A stretch of DNA of 64,000 nucleotides from Anaerolineae bacterium (GTDB lineage: Bacteria > Chloroflexota > Anaerolineae > Aggregatilineales > Phototrophicaceae). Numbering within the stretch: the stretch's first letter is position 1; every line of letters begins with the position of its first letter. A program made the translations under genes and the position numbers. The notes beneath the pieces were generated by a model, which searched no databases, was not told where the DNA came from, and saw only the letters and a list, made by a program, of their open reading frames with translations. The stretch covers positions 457,276-521,275 of the forward strand of contig JALHQT010000002.1 in assembly GCA_022841825.1 (NCBI GenBank). The letters run 5' to 3'. This document shows positions 52,065 through 61,299 of the stretch, in pieces.

Positions 52065-53075
52065 ATGATTTCGATTGGTATTGCGGGTTACGCAACCTGG
52101 TTTCCGCGCCGCGTCCAGACGGCTGCCGCGCTCTCCGCGCTCACGGGCATCCCCGAAGACGTCCTGCGCGACAAGATGGGCATCGTCCAGCGCCACATCG
52201 CGGATGACGACGAGACGGTCACGCAGATGGCGTCCGAAGCCGCGCGCGCTGCGATACAGCAGGCGGGCATCTCGCCTGAGCAGATTGGCTTAGTCATCTC
52301 GCACGGCAGCGAGCACAAAGACCACCTCGTCTGGAATGCCGCCTCCAGGATCATGCAGAACGTCGGCGCGCACAACGCTTACGCCTTCGAAATGTATGCG
52401 CTGTGCGCGGGCGCGCCGATTGCCCTCCACACTGCGCGCGCGTTGATGCAGTCCGACGAGCGCCTGCGTTATGTGCTGCTGGCGGCGGGCAGCCGCGAAA
52501 ACGACCTGATCAACTATCGCAACGAGCGTTCGCGCTTCATGTTCAACTTTGGCTCCGGCGGTGGCGCGCTGCTGCTCGAACGCGGCGCGACGCGCAACCA
52601 GATCCTGGGCGCGGCGGCGATCACCGATGGCAGCCTGTCGGAGACGGTCGTGCTGACGCAGGCGGCGGTCGCGCCGGGCGAGCCTGCCGTCGTCGGCGAG
52701 GTCGCCGGGCGACTGGACGTGACAGACAGCGACTACATGGCGGCGCGCCTGGGCGAAGTGTCGCTGCCCAACTTCGTCCGCGTCATCCGCGAGGCGGTCG
52801 AGCAGAGCGGCGCGGCGATGCACGACGTGCGCTTCCTCGGCATCACCCACATGAAGAAGTCGTTCTATCTCGAAATCCTGTCTGCCATCGGTCTGACGGC
52901 GGAACAGTCGGTCTATCTCGATCATTACGGGCATGTCCAGAGCGTCGATCAGGTGCTGGCGATTGAGCTGGGGGTGGCGCAGGGCAAGATCCATGATGGC
53001 GATCTGATCGTGCTGGCGGGCGCGGGCACAGGCTACACCTGGAGCGCGGTCGCGGTGCGGTGGGGGGCAGCATGA
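52065..53075 (+). CDS. 3-oxoacyl-ACP synthase III (KAS III)-like thiolase-fold enzyme
   Basis: 336 aa thiolase fold. Nucleophile C114 in YALCAGAP, aligned with E. coli FabH C112; active-site H262 in GITHMKKS. Where FabH has the catalytic Asn (GN), this protein has G289-H290 in YLDHYGHVQSVD, giving a Cys-His-His set as in KAS I/II if the alignment by eye is right. ATG 52065 lacks a clear ribosome-binding site; the frame extends to 52026. Overlaps the CoA ligase gene (ATGA), so it may condense or transfer the acyl group that the ligase activates, rather than work in fatty acid synthesis. Confidence 0.85.
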   Translation: MISIGIAGYATWFPRRVQTAAALSALTGIPEDVLRDKMGIVQRHIADDDETVTQMASEAARAAIQQAGISPEQIGLVISHGSEHKDHLVWNAASRIMQNVGAHNAYAFEMYALCAGAPIALHTARALMQSDERLRYVLLAAGSRENDLINYRNERSRFMFNFGSGGGALLLERGATRNQILGAAAITDGSLSETVVLTQAAVAPGEPAVVGEVAGRLDVTDSDYMAARLGEVSLPNFVRVIREAVEQSGAAMHDVRFLGITHMKKSFYLEILSAIGLTAEQSVYLDHYGHVQSVDQVLAIELGVAQGKIHDGDLIVLAGAGTGYTWSAVAVRWGAA

Positions 53076-54661
53076 GCATCCTCGCTTCGGATTGGATCGC
53101 CTTCCACGCCGACCGCACGCCGGAAAAGCTGGCGCTGATCGACCAGGCGAGCGGGCGACGCTACACCTACGCGGAGATGAATGACCGCGCCGGACGCCTT
53201 GCCGCCTATCTGCGCGATACGTGGCGCGTCGCACCCGGCGACCGGGTCGCCATCCTCGGCAAGAACTCGACCGAATACTTCGAGTTCGAGTTCGCCTGCA
53301 TCAAACTGGGTGCGCTGATGCTGCCGCTCAACTGGCGGTTGGCGGAGCAGGAACTGCGCTTCATCCTTGAGGATTCCGGCGCAGTCGGCATCGTCTATGA
53401 CGCGGAATTCGCCGACCGCATCCCCCCGCTGATGGGTGGGGCGCTGGAACATCGGCTGCGGATTGACCTCTCGTCGGGGCATGCCGAACGGACAGGGCAT
53501 GCCCGGTCCCTACAGGGTGATGCGCTGGCATATGAAGATGCGATCATCGCCACGAATGCCCGCGTCGCGATGTCGCCGCACACGACCCACGACGATCCCC
53601 TGATGATCATGTATACGGCAGGGACGACCGGTCGCCCCAAAGGGGTGCTGATCACGCACGGGATGATGTTCTGGAACGCCGTCAACATTACGACGCCGAC
53701 CGGGCTGAATCATGACAGCCTCTTTTACTGCGTGCTGCCGACGTTTCATATCGGCGGGCTAAATCTGTACGTCAACCCGCTGCTGCACCTGGGCGGGACG
53801 AGCCTGATCGCCCGCCAGTTCGACGCGAGCCTCACGCTGCAAACCCTCTCTGACCCGGCGCTGCGCGTGACGCATATGTTCGGCGTGCCGTCGATTTACC
53901 TCTTCCTCAGCCAGCATCCCGATTTCGCGGCGACCGACCTGTCGTCGGTGCATTCCTGGGGTTGTGGGGGGGCACCCATGCCGGTCGCCGTGCTGGAACA
54001 GTACGCGCGGCGCGGCATCGTCATCCAGCTTGGCTTCGGCATGACGGAGACCAGCCCGACCGTCTTCCTGATCGATCATCATCGCGCGCTCTCCAAGCCG
54101 ACCTCGGTCGGCAAGCCGCTCCAGCATACGCGCGTGCGGGTCGTGCGCGACGACTTCAGCGACTGCGCGCCGGGCGAAATCGGCGAGGTCGTCATCAGCG
54201 GTCCCAATGTGACGCCCGGCTACTGGCAGCGCCCGGATGCCAACCGCGACAGCTTCACGCTCGACGCGCACGGGCAGCGCTGGCTGCATTCCGGCGACGC
54301 CGGGACGACCGACGAGGAGGGCTGCATCTACATCGTTGACCGCTACAAGGATATGTACATCAGCGGCGGAGAGAACGTCTATCCCGCCGAAGTTGAGCAG
54401 GTGCTCTACCAGATCGACGGCGTGGCGGAAGCCGCCGTCATCGGCGTGCCGGACGCGCGCTGGGGCGAATGCGGCATGGCGATCCTGGTCGTCAAGCCCG
54501 GCTGCGTGCTTGAAGCGGACTCCGTGATCGCGCACTGCGCGGCGAATCTGGCGAAGTTCAAAGTCCCGCGTCAGGTGGCGTTGATCGACGCGCTGCCCCG
54601 CAACGCCGCAGGCAAGGTGCTCAAGCGCGAGCTGCGGGAGCAGTTTGTTCAAGGGAAATGA
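53072..54661 (+). CDS. Acyl-CoA synthetase (AMP-forming), first of two
   Basis: 529 aa ANL-superfamily ligase. P-loop YTAGTTGRPKGV, GFGMTETSP (A5), HSGDAGTTDEEGCIYIVDRYKDMYISGGENVYP (A7-A8) and the catalytic lysine in AAGKVLKRELR. Activates a carboxylic acid as acyl-AMP, then acyl-CoA. GGGGGG lies before ATG 53072, and the start overlaps the KAS III-like stop. Residues 140-148 (GHARSLQ) are encoded by a palindromic repeat (53489-53513) in a loop before the P-loop. Substrate class (fatty or aromatic acid) unknown. Confidence 0.93.
   Translation: MSILASDWIAFHADRTPEKLALIDQASGRRYTYAEMNDRAGRLAAYLRDTWRVAPGDRVAILGKNSTEYFEFEFACIKLGALMLPLNWRLAEQELRFILEDSGAVGIVYDAEFADRIPPLMGGALEHRLRIDLSSGHAERTGHARSLQGDALAYEDAIIATNARVAMSPHTTHDDPLMIMYTAGTTGRPKGVLITHGMMFWNAVNITTPTGLNHDSLFYCVLPTFHIGGLNLYVNPLLHLGGTSLIARQFDASLTLQTLSDPALRVTHMFGVPSIYLFLSQHPDFAATDLSSVHSWGCGGAPMPVAVLEQYARRGIVIQLGFGMTETSPTVFLIDHHRALSKPTSVGKPLQHTRVRVVRDDFSDCAPGEIGEVVISGPNVTPGYWQRPDANRDSFTLDAHGQRWLHSGDAGTTDEEGCIYIVDRYKDMYISGGENVYPAEVEQVLYQIDGVAEAAVIGVPDARWGECGMAILVVKPGCVLEADSVIAHCAANLAKFKVPRQVALIDALPRNAAGKVLKRELREQFVQGK
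53489..53513. repeat. Palindromic repeat inside the ligase gene
   Basis: CGGACAGGGCATGCCCGGTCCCTAC-type copy, in frame, core GGGCATGCCC. Confidence 0.75.
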
Positions 54662-54665
54662 AACG

Positions 54666-54693
54666 GTAGGGGCGACCCATGGGTCGCCCCTAC
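54666..54693. repeat. Palindromic repeat, core ACCCATGGGT
   Basis: Perfect 28-bp copy 5 bp after the ligase stop codon. Confidence 0.9.
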
Positions 54694-54729
54694 AACCCAT
54701 ATCGTTCGATTATTTTGAGGAGTTTCTGT

Positions 54730-55794
54730 ATGTCCATTCCGACGATTCCAGGCATTACCGCAAAGACGATCACCAGCGCGCGGCTGACGACCCGTGTGCT
54801 TTTCAGCGGCGCGGACGATGGTATCCCCGTGCTGTTCATTCACGGCAATGCGTCATCGGCGACCTACTGGGAAGAGACGATGGTCGCGCTGCCCGCGGGC
54901 TATCGCGGCATAGCGCCGGATCAGCGCGGGTACGGCGATGCCGAACGTGAGAAGAAGATCGACGCCACGCGCGGCATGGGCGATCTCGCGGATGATGCCT
55001 TCGCGCTGCTCGACGCGCTCGCCATCGACCGCGCGCACGTCGTCGGGCACTCGATGGGCGGCTCGGTCATCTGGCGCATGATGATGGATGCACCCGCGCG
55101 CATCCGCAGCGTGACGCTGGCAGCGCCCGGCTCGCCGTATGGCTTCGGCGGCAGCAAGGGGACAGATGGGCAGTGGTGCAATCCGGATGGCGCGGGCAGC
55201 GGCGGCGGCATCGTCAACCCGACCTTCACGCAGTTGATGGCGGCGGGCGACCGGGGCAGCGACAACCCCCAGGCATCGCCGCGCATCGTCATGAACAGCT
55301 TTTACTGGAAGCCGCCGTTTGTCGCCGCGCGCGAAGAAGATCTGCTGTCATCGCTGCTGTCCGAGCATGTCGGCGGGCAGGAATATCCGGGCGACTCGGT
55401 GCCGTCCGCCAACTGGCCCTTCGTCGCGCCAGGCAAGTTCGGACCTGCCAACGCGCTCGCTCCGAACTACGCGGGCGACGTGTCGCGCCTCAACACCATC
55501 TCCCCGAAGCCTGCTGTGTTGTGGATACGCGGCGCGGATGACCAGATCGTCAGCGATACGTCGCTGTTCGATATGGGGACGCTCGGCGCATTCGGCGTCA
55601 TCCCCGGCTGGCCCGGCGCGGAGGTCTATCCGTCGCAGCCGATGGTCGGGCAGACGCGCGCGGTGCTCGAAGCTTACGCGGCGCATGGTGGCAGCTATCA
55701 GGAGATCGTCTTCCCGGAGACCGGGCACACGCCCTATATCGAACGCCCGGCGGAGTTCAACGCCGCCTTCCATGCGCACCTGAGTGGAAAGTGA
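54730..55794 (+). CDS. Alpha/beta hydrolase
   Basis: 354 aa. Oxyanion-hole HGNASSATYW, nucleophile elbow VVGHSMGGSVIW, catalytic Asp in WIRGADDQIV and His in PETGHTPYIE. A large cap insertion (about residues 145-270, Gly/Pro/aromatic rich) is unusual in length. GAGGAG at 7 nt before ATG 54730. An esterase, lactonase or C-C hydrolase; with acyl-CoA ligases around it, ester or thioester hydrolysis is plausible. Confidence 0.9.
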   Translation: MSIPTIPGITAKTITSARLTTRVLFSGADDGIPVLFIHGNASSATYWEETMVALPAGYRGIAPDQRGYGDAEREKKIDATRGMGDLADDAFALLDALAIDRAHVVGHSMGGSVIWRMMMDAPARIRSVTLAAPGSPYGFGGSKGTDGQWCNPDGAGSGGGIVNPTFTQLMAAGDRGSDNPQASPRIVMNSFYWKPPFVAAREEDLLSSLLSEHVGGQEYPGDSVPSANWPFVAPGKFGPANALAPNYAGDVSRLNTISPKPAVLWIRGADDQIVSDTSLFDMGTLGAFGVIPGWPGAEVYPSQPMVGQTRAVLEAYAAHGGSYQEIVFPETGHTPYIERPAEFNAAFHAHLSGK

Positions 55795-55837
55795 TGCATG
55801 ATGCGTACTACGCATCACACATCACTTTAGGAGTTGT

Positions 55838-56320
55838 ATGGCGAAATCGGTGTTTGAAGGCGCGTTTGACCAGCTCGACCGCGCCATCCTGGAAGAGCTT
55901 CAGGTCAATGGGCGGATTAGTGTTGCTGACCTGGCGCGCAAGGTCTTCCTGTCGCCGCCCGCCGTCTACCAGCGGATGAAGCGGCTGGAACGCGCGGGGA
56001 TGATCCGGGGTTACGTCGCGCTGATTGACCGCGAGCAGGCGGGGCTGGATGTGCTGTGCTTCATCCGCGTGAGCGTTCAGGGACACAGCCGCGAGCAGAT
56101 GGAAGCGATGCGCGCGGCGGTGGGCGCGCTGCCGCAGGTGCTGGAGTGCTATCACATGGCGGGCGCGTTCGACCTGCTGCTCAAGGTCGTCGCGGCGGAT
56201 AACCGCGCCTTAGAACGCTTCATCAGCGAGCACCTGATGACGCTCGCGGGCATCGAGAAGATTGAAACCAGCGTCGTCCTCAACGAGTTTAAGACGACGA
56301 CCGCTGTCACATTGAAGTAG
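55838..56320 (+). CDS. Lrp/AsnC family transcriptional regulator
   Basis: 160 aa. N-terminal HTH LDRAILEELQVNGRISVADLARKVFLSPPAVYQRMKRLERAGMI (residues 12-55) and C-terminal RAM/ligand domain GIEKIETSVVLNEFKT. AGGAG lies 5 nt before ATG. Probably senses an amino acid or keto acid and regulates the surrounding acyl-CoA and transporter genes; located between the hydrolase and the second ligase on the same strand. Confidence 0.95.
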   Translation: MAKSVFEGAFDQLDRAILEELQVNGRISVADLARKVFLSPPAVYQRMKRLERAGMIRGYVALIDREQAGLDVLCFIRVSVQGHSREQMEAMRAAVGALPQVLECYHMAGAFDLLLKVVAADNRALERFISEHLMTLAGIEKIETSVVLNEFKTTTAVTLK

Positions 56321-56330
56321 AGGGTGCGGC

Positions 56331-57875
56331 ATGTACATTGGCGATTATCTCGGACGCAGAGCGTTGTATACGCCCGACCAACTGGCAGTGGTCGATGCGG
56401 GCAAGGTTCCCCATCGCTCCTTCACCTATCGCGAACTGAACCAGCGCGCCAACCGCCTCGCCAACTGGCTGCGCGATGGCGCTGGCGTTGGCAAGGGCGA
56501 CCGCGTGGCGATGCTGGCGCATAACGGCGTCGAATATCTGGATGTCTTCTTCGCCTGCGGCAAGCTGGGGGCGATTCTGGTCGGCATGAACTGGCGGCTG
56601 CACTGGCGCGAGGTAGAGCAGCTTCTCGAAAAGACCACGCCGAAAGTGTTGATCTATTCGGACGAGTTCAAAGATGCCGTCGGTCAGATCGCCGAGCATT
56701 CGCAGGTGATCGACCACTGGCTGCATATCGAAGGCGCGGGCATCGCCAACAGCCGCTCGTTCGAGAAAGTCATGATCGACTCCGTGCTGCGTCCGGTGAC
56801 GACCGAAGACCTGACGGAAGAGGACATCGCCTGTCTGATCTTCACGGGCGGCACGACCGGGCTGCCGAAAGCCGCTCAGATCAGCCACCGCATGATCGGC
56901 TGGAACACGCTGAACACGATCATCCACGATTTGCAGCACGGCGATATCACCGTCAACACCTTCCCACTCTTTCACACAGGCGGGCTGCTCGTCTACACCA
57001 CGCCGCTGCTCATCCTGGGCGGGACGGTCGTGCTGACGCGCAAGTTCGATGCCGAGCAGGTGCTGGCGCTGCTGGAAGAATACGCGGCGACGATTTACGC
57101 CGGGGTGCCGACGACCTATCAGATGATGACGAAAGCGCCCAACTGGGCTGACGCCGACCTGAGCAACCTGCGCTTTTGCACCAGCGGCGGCGCGCCGCTG
57201 CCCGTCGCGTTGATCGAACAGTTTCGGCGGGAAAAAGGCGTCGTCTTCAAGCAGGGCTTCGGCATGTCGGAGTTTGGACCCGGCGTGTTTGCGCTCGCGC
57301 CGGAAGACGCGGTCGCCAAAGCCGGCAGCATTGGACGCCCGAACTTCTTCGTCGATGCCCGCATCGTCGATGCGCACAATCAGCCGCTGCCGCCGGGGCA
57401 GGTCGGCGAACTCGTGCTGCGCGGTCCCTCGCGCTCGTCGGGCTACTTCAACGATCCCGATGCCAGCAGCGAAGCGCTGGACGACGAGGGCTACTTTCAT
57501 ACCGGCGATCTGGCACAGATGGACGAAGGGCATTACTTCTTCATCGTGGATCGCAAGAAGGACATGTACATCAGCGGCGGCGAGAACATCTACCCGACCG
57601 AGATCGAGCAGGTCATCTATCGCCATCCGGCGGTCGAGATGTGCGCGGTCGTCGGCGTGCCGGATGCCCGCTGGGGCGAGGTGGGCAAGGCGTTCGTGGT
57701 CGTCCGGCAGGGACAGGCGCTGACGGAAGAGGCACTGCGCCAGCACATCCACTTCCATCTGGCGGGCTACAAGGTGCCGCGCCACATCGAATTCCGCGAC
57801 AGCCTGCCGATTTCGGCGGCGGGCAAGATCCTCAAGCGGGCGCTGGTGGGCGAAAAGGAAGAGGAACATTCATGA
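56331..57875 (+). CDS. Acyl-CoA synthetase (AMP-forming), second
   Basis: 514 aa ANL ligase, about 35-40% like the first by pattern. P-loop FTGGTTGLPKAAQ, GFGMSEFGP, HTGDLAQMDEGHYFFIVDRKKDMYISGGENIYP and catalytic K in AAGKILKRAL. Starts 11 bp after the Lrp gene and overlaps the MaoC gene by 4 bp (ATGA), so lrp-ligase-maoC form one unit. Two different ligases in one cluster suggest two acid substrates. Confidence 0.94.
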   Translation: MYIGDYLGRRALYTPDQLAVVDAGKVPHRSFTYRELNQRANRLANWLRDGAGVGKGDRVAMLAHNGVEYLDVFFACGKLGAILVGMNWRLHWREVEQLLEKTTPKVLIYSDEFKDAVGQIAEHSQVIDHWLHIEGAGIANSRSFEKVMIDSVLRPVTTEDLTEEDIACLIFTGGTTGLPKAAQISHRMIGWNTLNTIIHDLQHGDITVNTFPLFHTGGLLVYTTPLLILGGTVVLTRKFDAEQVLALLEEYAATIYAGVPTTYQMMTKAPNWADADLSNLRFCTSGGAPLPVALIEQFRREKGVVFKQGFGMSEFGPGVFALAPEDAVAKAGSIGRPNFFVDARIVDAHNQPLPPGQVGELVLRGPSRSSGYFNDPDASSEALDDEGYFHTGDLAQMDEGHYFFIVDRKKDMYISGGENIYPTEIEQVIYRHPAVEMCAVVGVPDARWGEVGKAFVVVRQGQALTEEALRQHIHFHLAGYKVPRHIEFRDSLPISAAGKILKRALVGEKEEEHS

Positions 57876-58276
57876 TGCTCACGATTGGCATGACCGCCAG
57901 CCGCACCAAAACGATCACAGATGCCGACATCCGCGCGTTCGCGCAGGCATCCGGCGACACCAACTCGATCCATCTGGACGAGGCTTATGCGGCGGCGAGC
58001 CGCTTCGGGCGGCGCATCGCCCATGGGATGCTCACCGCGAGCGTCGTCTCCGCCATCCTGGGCAACGACCTGCCGGGACCCGGCACGATCTACCTGGGAC
58101 AGGATTTGAAGTTCAAAGCGCCGGTCTTCATCGACGATACCGTCACCGCGAGGGTCGAGCTGACCGCCTATCGGGAAGACAAGCGCATCGCCACTTTTCG
58201 CACGACCGTCACCAATCAAGACGGCGTCCTGGTTTTAGAGGGTGAGGCGGTCGTCATCGCACCTGCGATGAACTGA
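57872..58276 (+). CDS. MaoC family (R)-specific enoyl-CoA hydratase
   Basis: 134 aa hot-dog fold, PhaJ-like. Catalytic pair in FAQASGDTNSIHLDEAYA: D29 and H34, the D-x4-H signature; RIAHGMLTASVVSAILG follows as in the family. Hydrates trans-2-enoyl-CoA to the (R)-3-hydroxyacyl-CoA. ATG 57872 follows GAGGAA and overlaps the ligase stop. Pairs naturally with the acyl-CoA dehydrogenase at 49654. Confidence 0.93.
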   Translation: MMLTIGMTASRTKTITDADIRAFAQASGDTNSIHLDEAYAAASRFGRRIAHGMLTASVVSAILGNDLPGPGTIYLGQDLKFKAPVFIDDTVTARVELTAYREDKRIATFRTTVTNQDGVLVLEGEAVVIAPAMN

Positions 58277-58400
58277 CCGTTTGCCTGGTTTGAACCTGAC
58301 CCCCGCTGCCTCGCGGTGGACGAAGGCACGCTTCGTCTATGACTGGGGGTGAGGTTCGGACGATTTTGTAGCAGGTGTGATTTTCTTTGGAGGATTTGAG

Positions 58401-59702
58401 ATGATACGGAAACTGGTCTTGCTGGTCGCGCTCGTCATGCTGGTTCTGGGCGCTGCGTCTGTCGCCGCCCAGGAGGGTGAACCGCTCGTCATTGGGCTGC
58501 TTGTCGATCAGTCGGGTCCGCTGACCATCTACGGGTACGAACTCGAATACGGTTTCAAGCTCGGCTTGCTTTACGCGGCGGGTGTCAATCCGGCGGACTA
58601 CGAGAATGACATGGATGCGGCGCTGGCGGCGGTCACGATTGCCGGACGTCCGGTCGAAGTCGTCGTGCGCGATAACGCCAGCAACGCCGATACTGCGGCG
58701 AGCCAGGCGCGCGAACTGATTGAGCAGGAGGGCGCGGAGATCCTGGTGGGCGCGCCGAGCAGCGGCGTCATGACCGGCGTTCAGCAGGTCGCGCTCGACT
58801 CGGATGTCATGCTGTTCGCGGCTCCGGCGGCGTCGCCCGCCATCACGGGTGCGAACTTCAACGCCAACACCTTCCGCATCTGCCGCAATACCTTCCAGGA
58901 CTTCCTGGCGTTTGCGCCCTATGCGACGGCGGAACTCGGCTCGAACTTCGTCATCCTGGCGGTCGATAACGACTTCGGGCGCGCTTCGGCGGGCGCGGCG
59001 GGCGTGCTGGCAGGCGCGGGCATCACCTTCGTCAGCGAGCCGATTTACGCACCGCTTGAGACCACCGACTTCACCCCGTACCTTCAGCAGGTGCTCGACA
59101 GCGGCGCGGACGCCGTCCTGCCGATTTGGGCGGGCGATGGCTCGGTGACGTTGTTCCAGCAGATCGCCGAACTCGGCGTGCAGGATCAGATGGCGGTCGT
59201 CGCGGCGTTTAACTCCAACGACATCGTCGCCGTCAGCGACCCCAGCACCATCGGCAACATCTCGTGGATCGTCTATCACTACTCATTCCCGGAAAATGAG
59301 ATCAACGACTTCCTGGTCGAGGGCTACCGCGCGGTGTACGAAGACAACCCCGATCTCTTCAGCGAATGCAGCTTCGCTACCGCGCAGGCGCTCGCCCAGG
59401 CGGTGACGGAGACCGAAGGCGATACCCTGCCCGAATCGATGATCCCGGTGCTGGAAGGCATGGTCTTCGAGGGACCGAAGGGCACCTACGCCATTCGTCC
59501 GTCGGATCATCAGGCGCTCGTGCCGATGTACATCGCGCGGCTGAATAACCTTGACAGCGAAGATCAGCAGTTCTACGAGCTGCTGGCAACGGTGCCGGCC
59601 AACCAGATCGTCCCGCCCGTGCTGCTGGCGGAAGATGTGGCTGCGGAGCGTCTGCCGCTCGACGAGGCATTCAACGCCATGATCGCGGAGATGGAGGGGT
59701 AG
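58401..59702 (+). CDS. LIV-type ABC substrate-binding protein (system 2)
   Basis: 433 aa. Signal peptide MIRKLVLLVALVMLVLG, cut near VAA-QEGE. Mature Peripla_BP_6 protein: EPLVIGLLVDQSGPLTIYGYELEYGFKLGLLYAAG, and ILVGAPSSGVMTGVQQ. ATG 58401 follows GGAGG at 7 nt. First gene of the second LIV operon; ligand unknown, perhaps an acid used by the neighbouring ligases. A long stem with trailing T-run lies after it (59705-59812). Confidence 0.94.
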   Translation: MIRKLVLLVALVMLVLGAASVAAQEGEPLVIGLLVDQSGPLTIYGYELEYGFKLGLLYAAGVNPADYENDMDAALAAVTIAGRPVEVVVRDNASNADTAASQARELIEQEGAEILVGAPSSGVMTGVQQVALDSDVMLFAAPAASPAITGANFNANTFRICRNTFQDFLAFAPYATAELGSNFVILAVDNDFGRASAGAAGVLAGAGITFVSEPIYAPLETTDFTPYLQQVLDSGADAVLPIWAGDGSVTLFQQIAELGVQDQMAVVAAFNSNDIVAVSDPSTIGNISWIVYHYSFPENEINDFLVEGYRAVYEDNPDLFSECSFATAQALAQAVTETEGDTLPESMIPVLEGMVFEGPKGTYAIRPSDHQALVPMYIARLNNLDSEDQQFYELLATVPANQIVPPVLLAEDVAAERLPLDEAFNAMIAEMEG

Positions 59703-59704
59703 AA

Positions 59705-59812
59705 TACCCTCATCCCCCAACCCCTTCCGCTTGCGCGTCATGGAGAAGGGGCTTCAGAAGAGTCTTCTTAACCCCCTCTCCCTCATGGAGAGGGGAAGGG
59801 GTGAGGGTTTTT
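59705..59812 (+). terminator. Long CCCTCATCCC/GGGGTGAGGG stem with U-run between SBP and livG
   Basis: CCCTCATCCCCC at the left and GGGGTGAGGG at the right, with AACCCCTTCC/GGGGAAGG and CCCTCTCC/GGAGAGGG arms inside, followed by GTTTTTGG just before ATG 59815. A CAGAAGAGTCTTC centre is shared with 2240-2338. Likely a partial terminator giving more binding protein than permease. Confidence 0.65.
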
Positions 59813-59814
59813 GG

Positions 59815-60594
59815 ATGGCAGATGTACTCTTGATGGCGCAGAACCTGCGCAAGGCGTTCGGCGGGTTGGTCGCCGTTGACGATGTGTCGATCCAGGTCGC
59901 CAGCGACACGACGCATTCGATCATCGGACCCAACGGCGCGGGCAAGACGACCCTGTTCAATCTGCTGACCGGGCGCTACCGACCGACGCGCGGCGCGGTC
60001 ATCTACAAAGGGCGGGACATCACCACGCTGCCCGTCCACGCGCGCGCGCACCTGGGGATCGGGCGCTCCTTCCAGATCACCAACGTCTTCCCCAACCTAA
60101 CGGTGCTGGAAAACGCGCGCCTGGCGGCGCAGGCGCTGGGCAAAGACAACTTTCGCATCCTGCGCCGCGCGGACAGTTTCGCCGCGTATACACGGCGCGC
60201 GCACGAGGTGCTGGAGATCACGGGACTGCGCGATGTGCTCGCCGTGCCTGCCAATGTGCTGCCGCACGGCGGCAAACGCAAACTCGAACTGGCGATGATC
60301 CTGGCATCCGACCCCGAACTGCTGCTGCTCGACGAGCCGACGGCGGGCATGGCGAGCGAGCAGGTTCCCGAACTGATCGCCATCATCGAGCGTATCCGCG
60401 CGGAAGGGCGCAAGACGATCATCATGGTCGAACACAACATGAACGTCGTGATGAACATCTCCAACCGCATCACGGTCATGCATCAGGGGCGGGTGTTGGC
60501 GGAAGGCGACCCGCGCCAGATCGCACAGGACAAAACCGTGCAGGCGGTCTACCTGGGCGAACTTTACGATCTGCCGACGGGAGGGAGCGCATGA
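59815..60594 (+). CDS. livG: LIV-type ABC transporter ATPase LivG (system 2)
   Basis: 259 aa from ATG 59815 (upstream in-frame codons are repeat-derived). MADVLLMAQNLRKAFGGLVAVDDVSIQV opening, Walker [10 protein letters not shown], signature region VLPHGGKRKLELAMIL, Walker B LLLLDEPTAGMAS. Overlaps livF by 4 bp. Confidence 0.95.
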   Translation: MADVLLMAQNLRKAFGGLVAVDDVSIQVASDTTHSIIGPNGAGKTTLFNLLTGRYRPTRGAVIYKGRDITTLPVHARAHLGIGRSFQITNVFPNLTVLENARLAAQALGKDNFRILRRADSFAAYTRRAHEVLEITGLRDVLAVPANVLPHGGKRKLELAMILASDPELLLLDEPTAGMASEQVPELIAIIERIRAEGRKTIIMVEHNMNVVMNISNRITVMHQGRVLAEGDPRQIAQDKTVQAVYLGELYDLPTGGSA

Positions 60595-61295
60595 GCAGTA
60601 TCCTGGAAGTGCGCGACATCCACACCTTCATTGGGCAGTTTCATATCCTGGAAGGCGTCAGCGTGAGCGTGACGACGGGCGGCATCACGGTGCTGCTGGG
60701 GCGCAACGGCGCGGGCAAGACGACGACACTGCGCAGCATCATTGGGCTGACGCCGCCCGCGCGCGGCAGCATCCACTTTGATGGCAAGCCGATCCAGGGC
60801 AGGCAGTCGCACAACATCGCCCAGCTTGGCATCGGCTATGTGCCGGAGCATCGTGCCATCTTCAGGAGTCTGTCGGTGCGCGAAAACCTTCAGCTTGCCG
60901 AACGGCGGAGCGGCGACTTCGCCCGCAAGGCGGACTTCATCTTCGACCTGTTCCCCGACCTCAAACGCCTGATCGAGCTGCCCGGCGGCAACCTGAGCGG
61001 CGGGCAGCAGCAAATGCTGGCGGTGGCGCGTGCGCTGGTGCCGGAAAACCGTTTGCTGCTGATCGACGAGCCGAGTGAAGGGCTGGCACCCGTCATCATC
61101 GAGCAGCTCATCGCCGCCATACAACGTCTGTCGTCGCAGGTGTCGGTGCTGCTGGTCGAGCAGAATTTCCGCGTCGCCAGCAAGCTGGCGCAATCCTACG
61201 TCATCATCGATGAGGGGCACAGCGTGGCTGCCGGCGCGATGGCAGACCTCGTGCAGGACAAAGCCCTCATCCAGCGTTATCTGGGGGTGGCATAA
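60591..61295 (+). CDS. livF: LIV-type ABC transporter ATPase LivF (system 2)
   Basis: 234 aa. Walker A GRNGAGKTT (note N in place of the usual A/P-N), signature LSGGQQQM, Walker B LLLIDEPSEGLAP, VLLVEQNF. Overlaps livG (ATGA). Partner of the two permeases below. Confidence 0.95.
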   Translation: MSSILEVRDIHTFIGQFHILEGVSVSVTTGGITVLLGRNGAGKTTTLRSIIGLTPPARGSIHFDGKPIQGRQSHNIAQLGIGYVPEHRAIFRSLSVRENLQLAERRSGDFARKADFIFDLFPDLKRLIELPGGNLSGGQQQMLAVARALVPENRLLLIDEPSEGLAPVIIEQLIAAIQRLSSQVSVLLVEQNFRVASKLAQSYVIIDEGHSVAAGAMADLVQDKALIQRYLGVA

Positions 61296-61299
61296 CATC

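Noticed and set aside
61075-61299. N-terminal extension of livH across livF
   Set aside because: The open frame continues upstream only because of high GC; the translated part is Ser/Arg-rich and overlaps the real livF gene.
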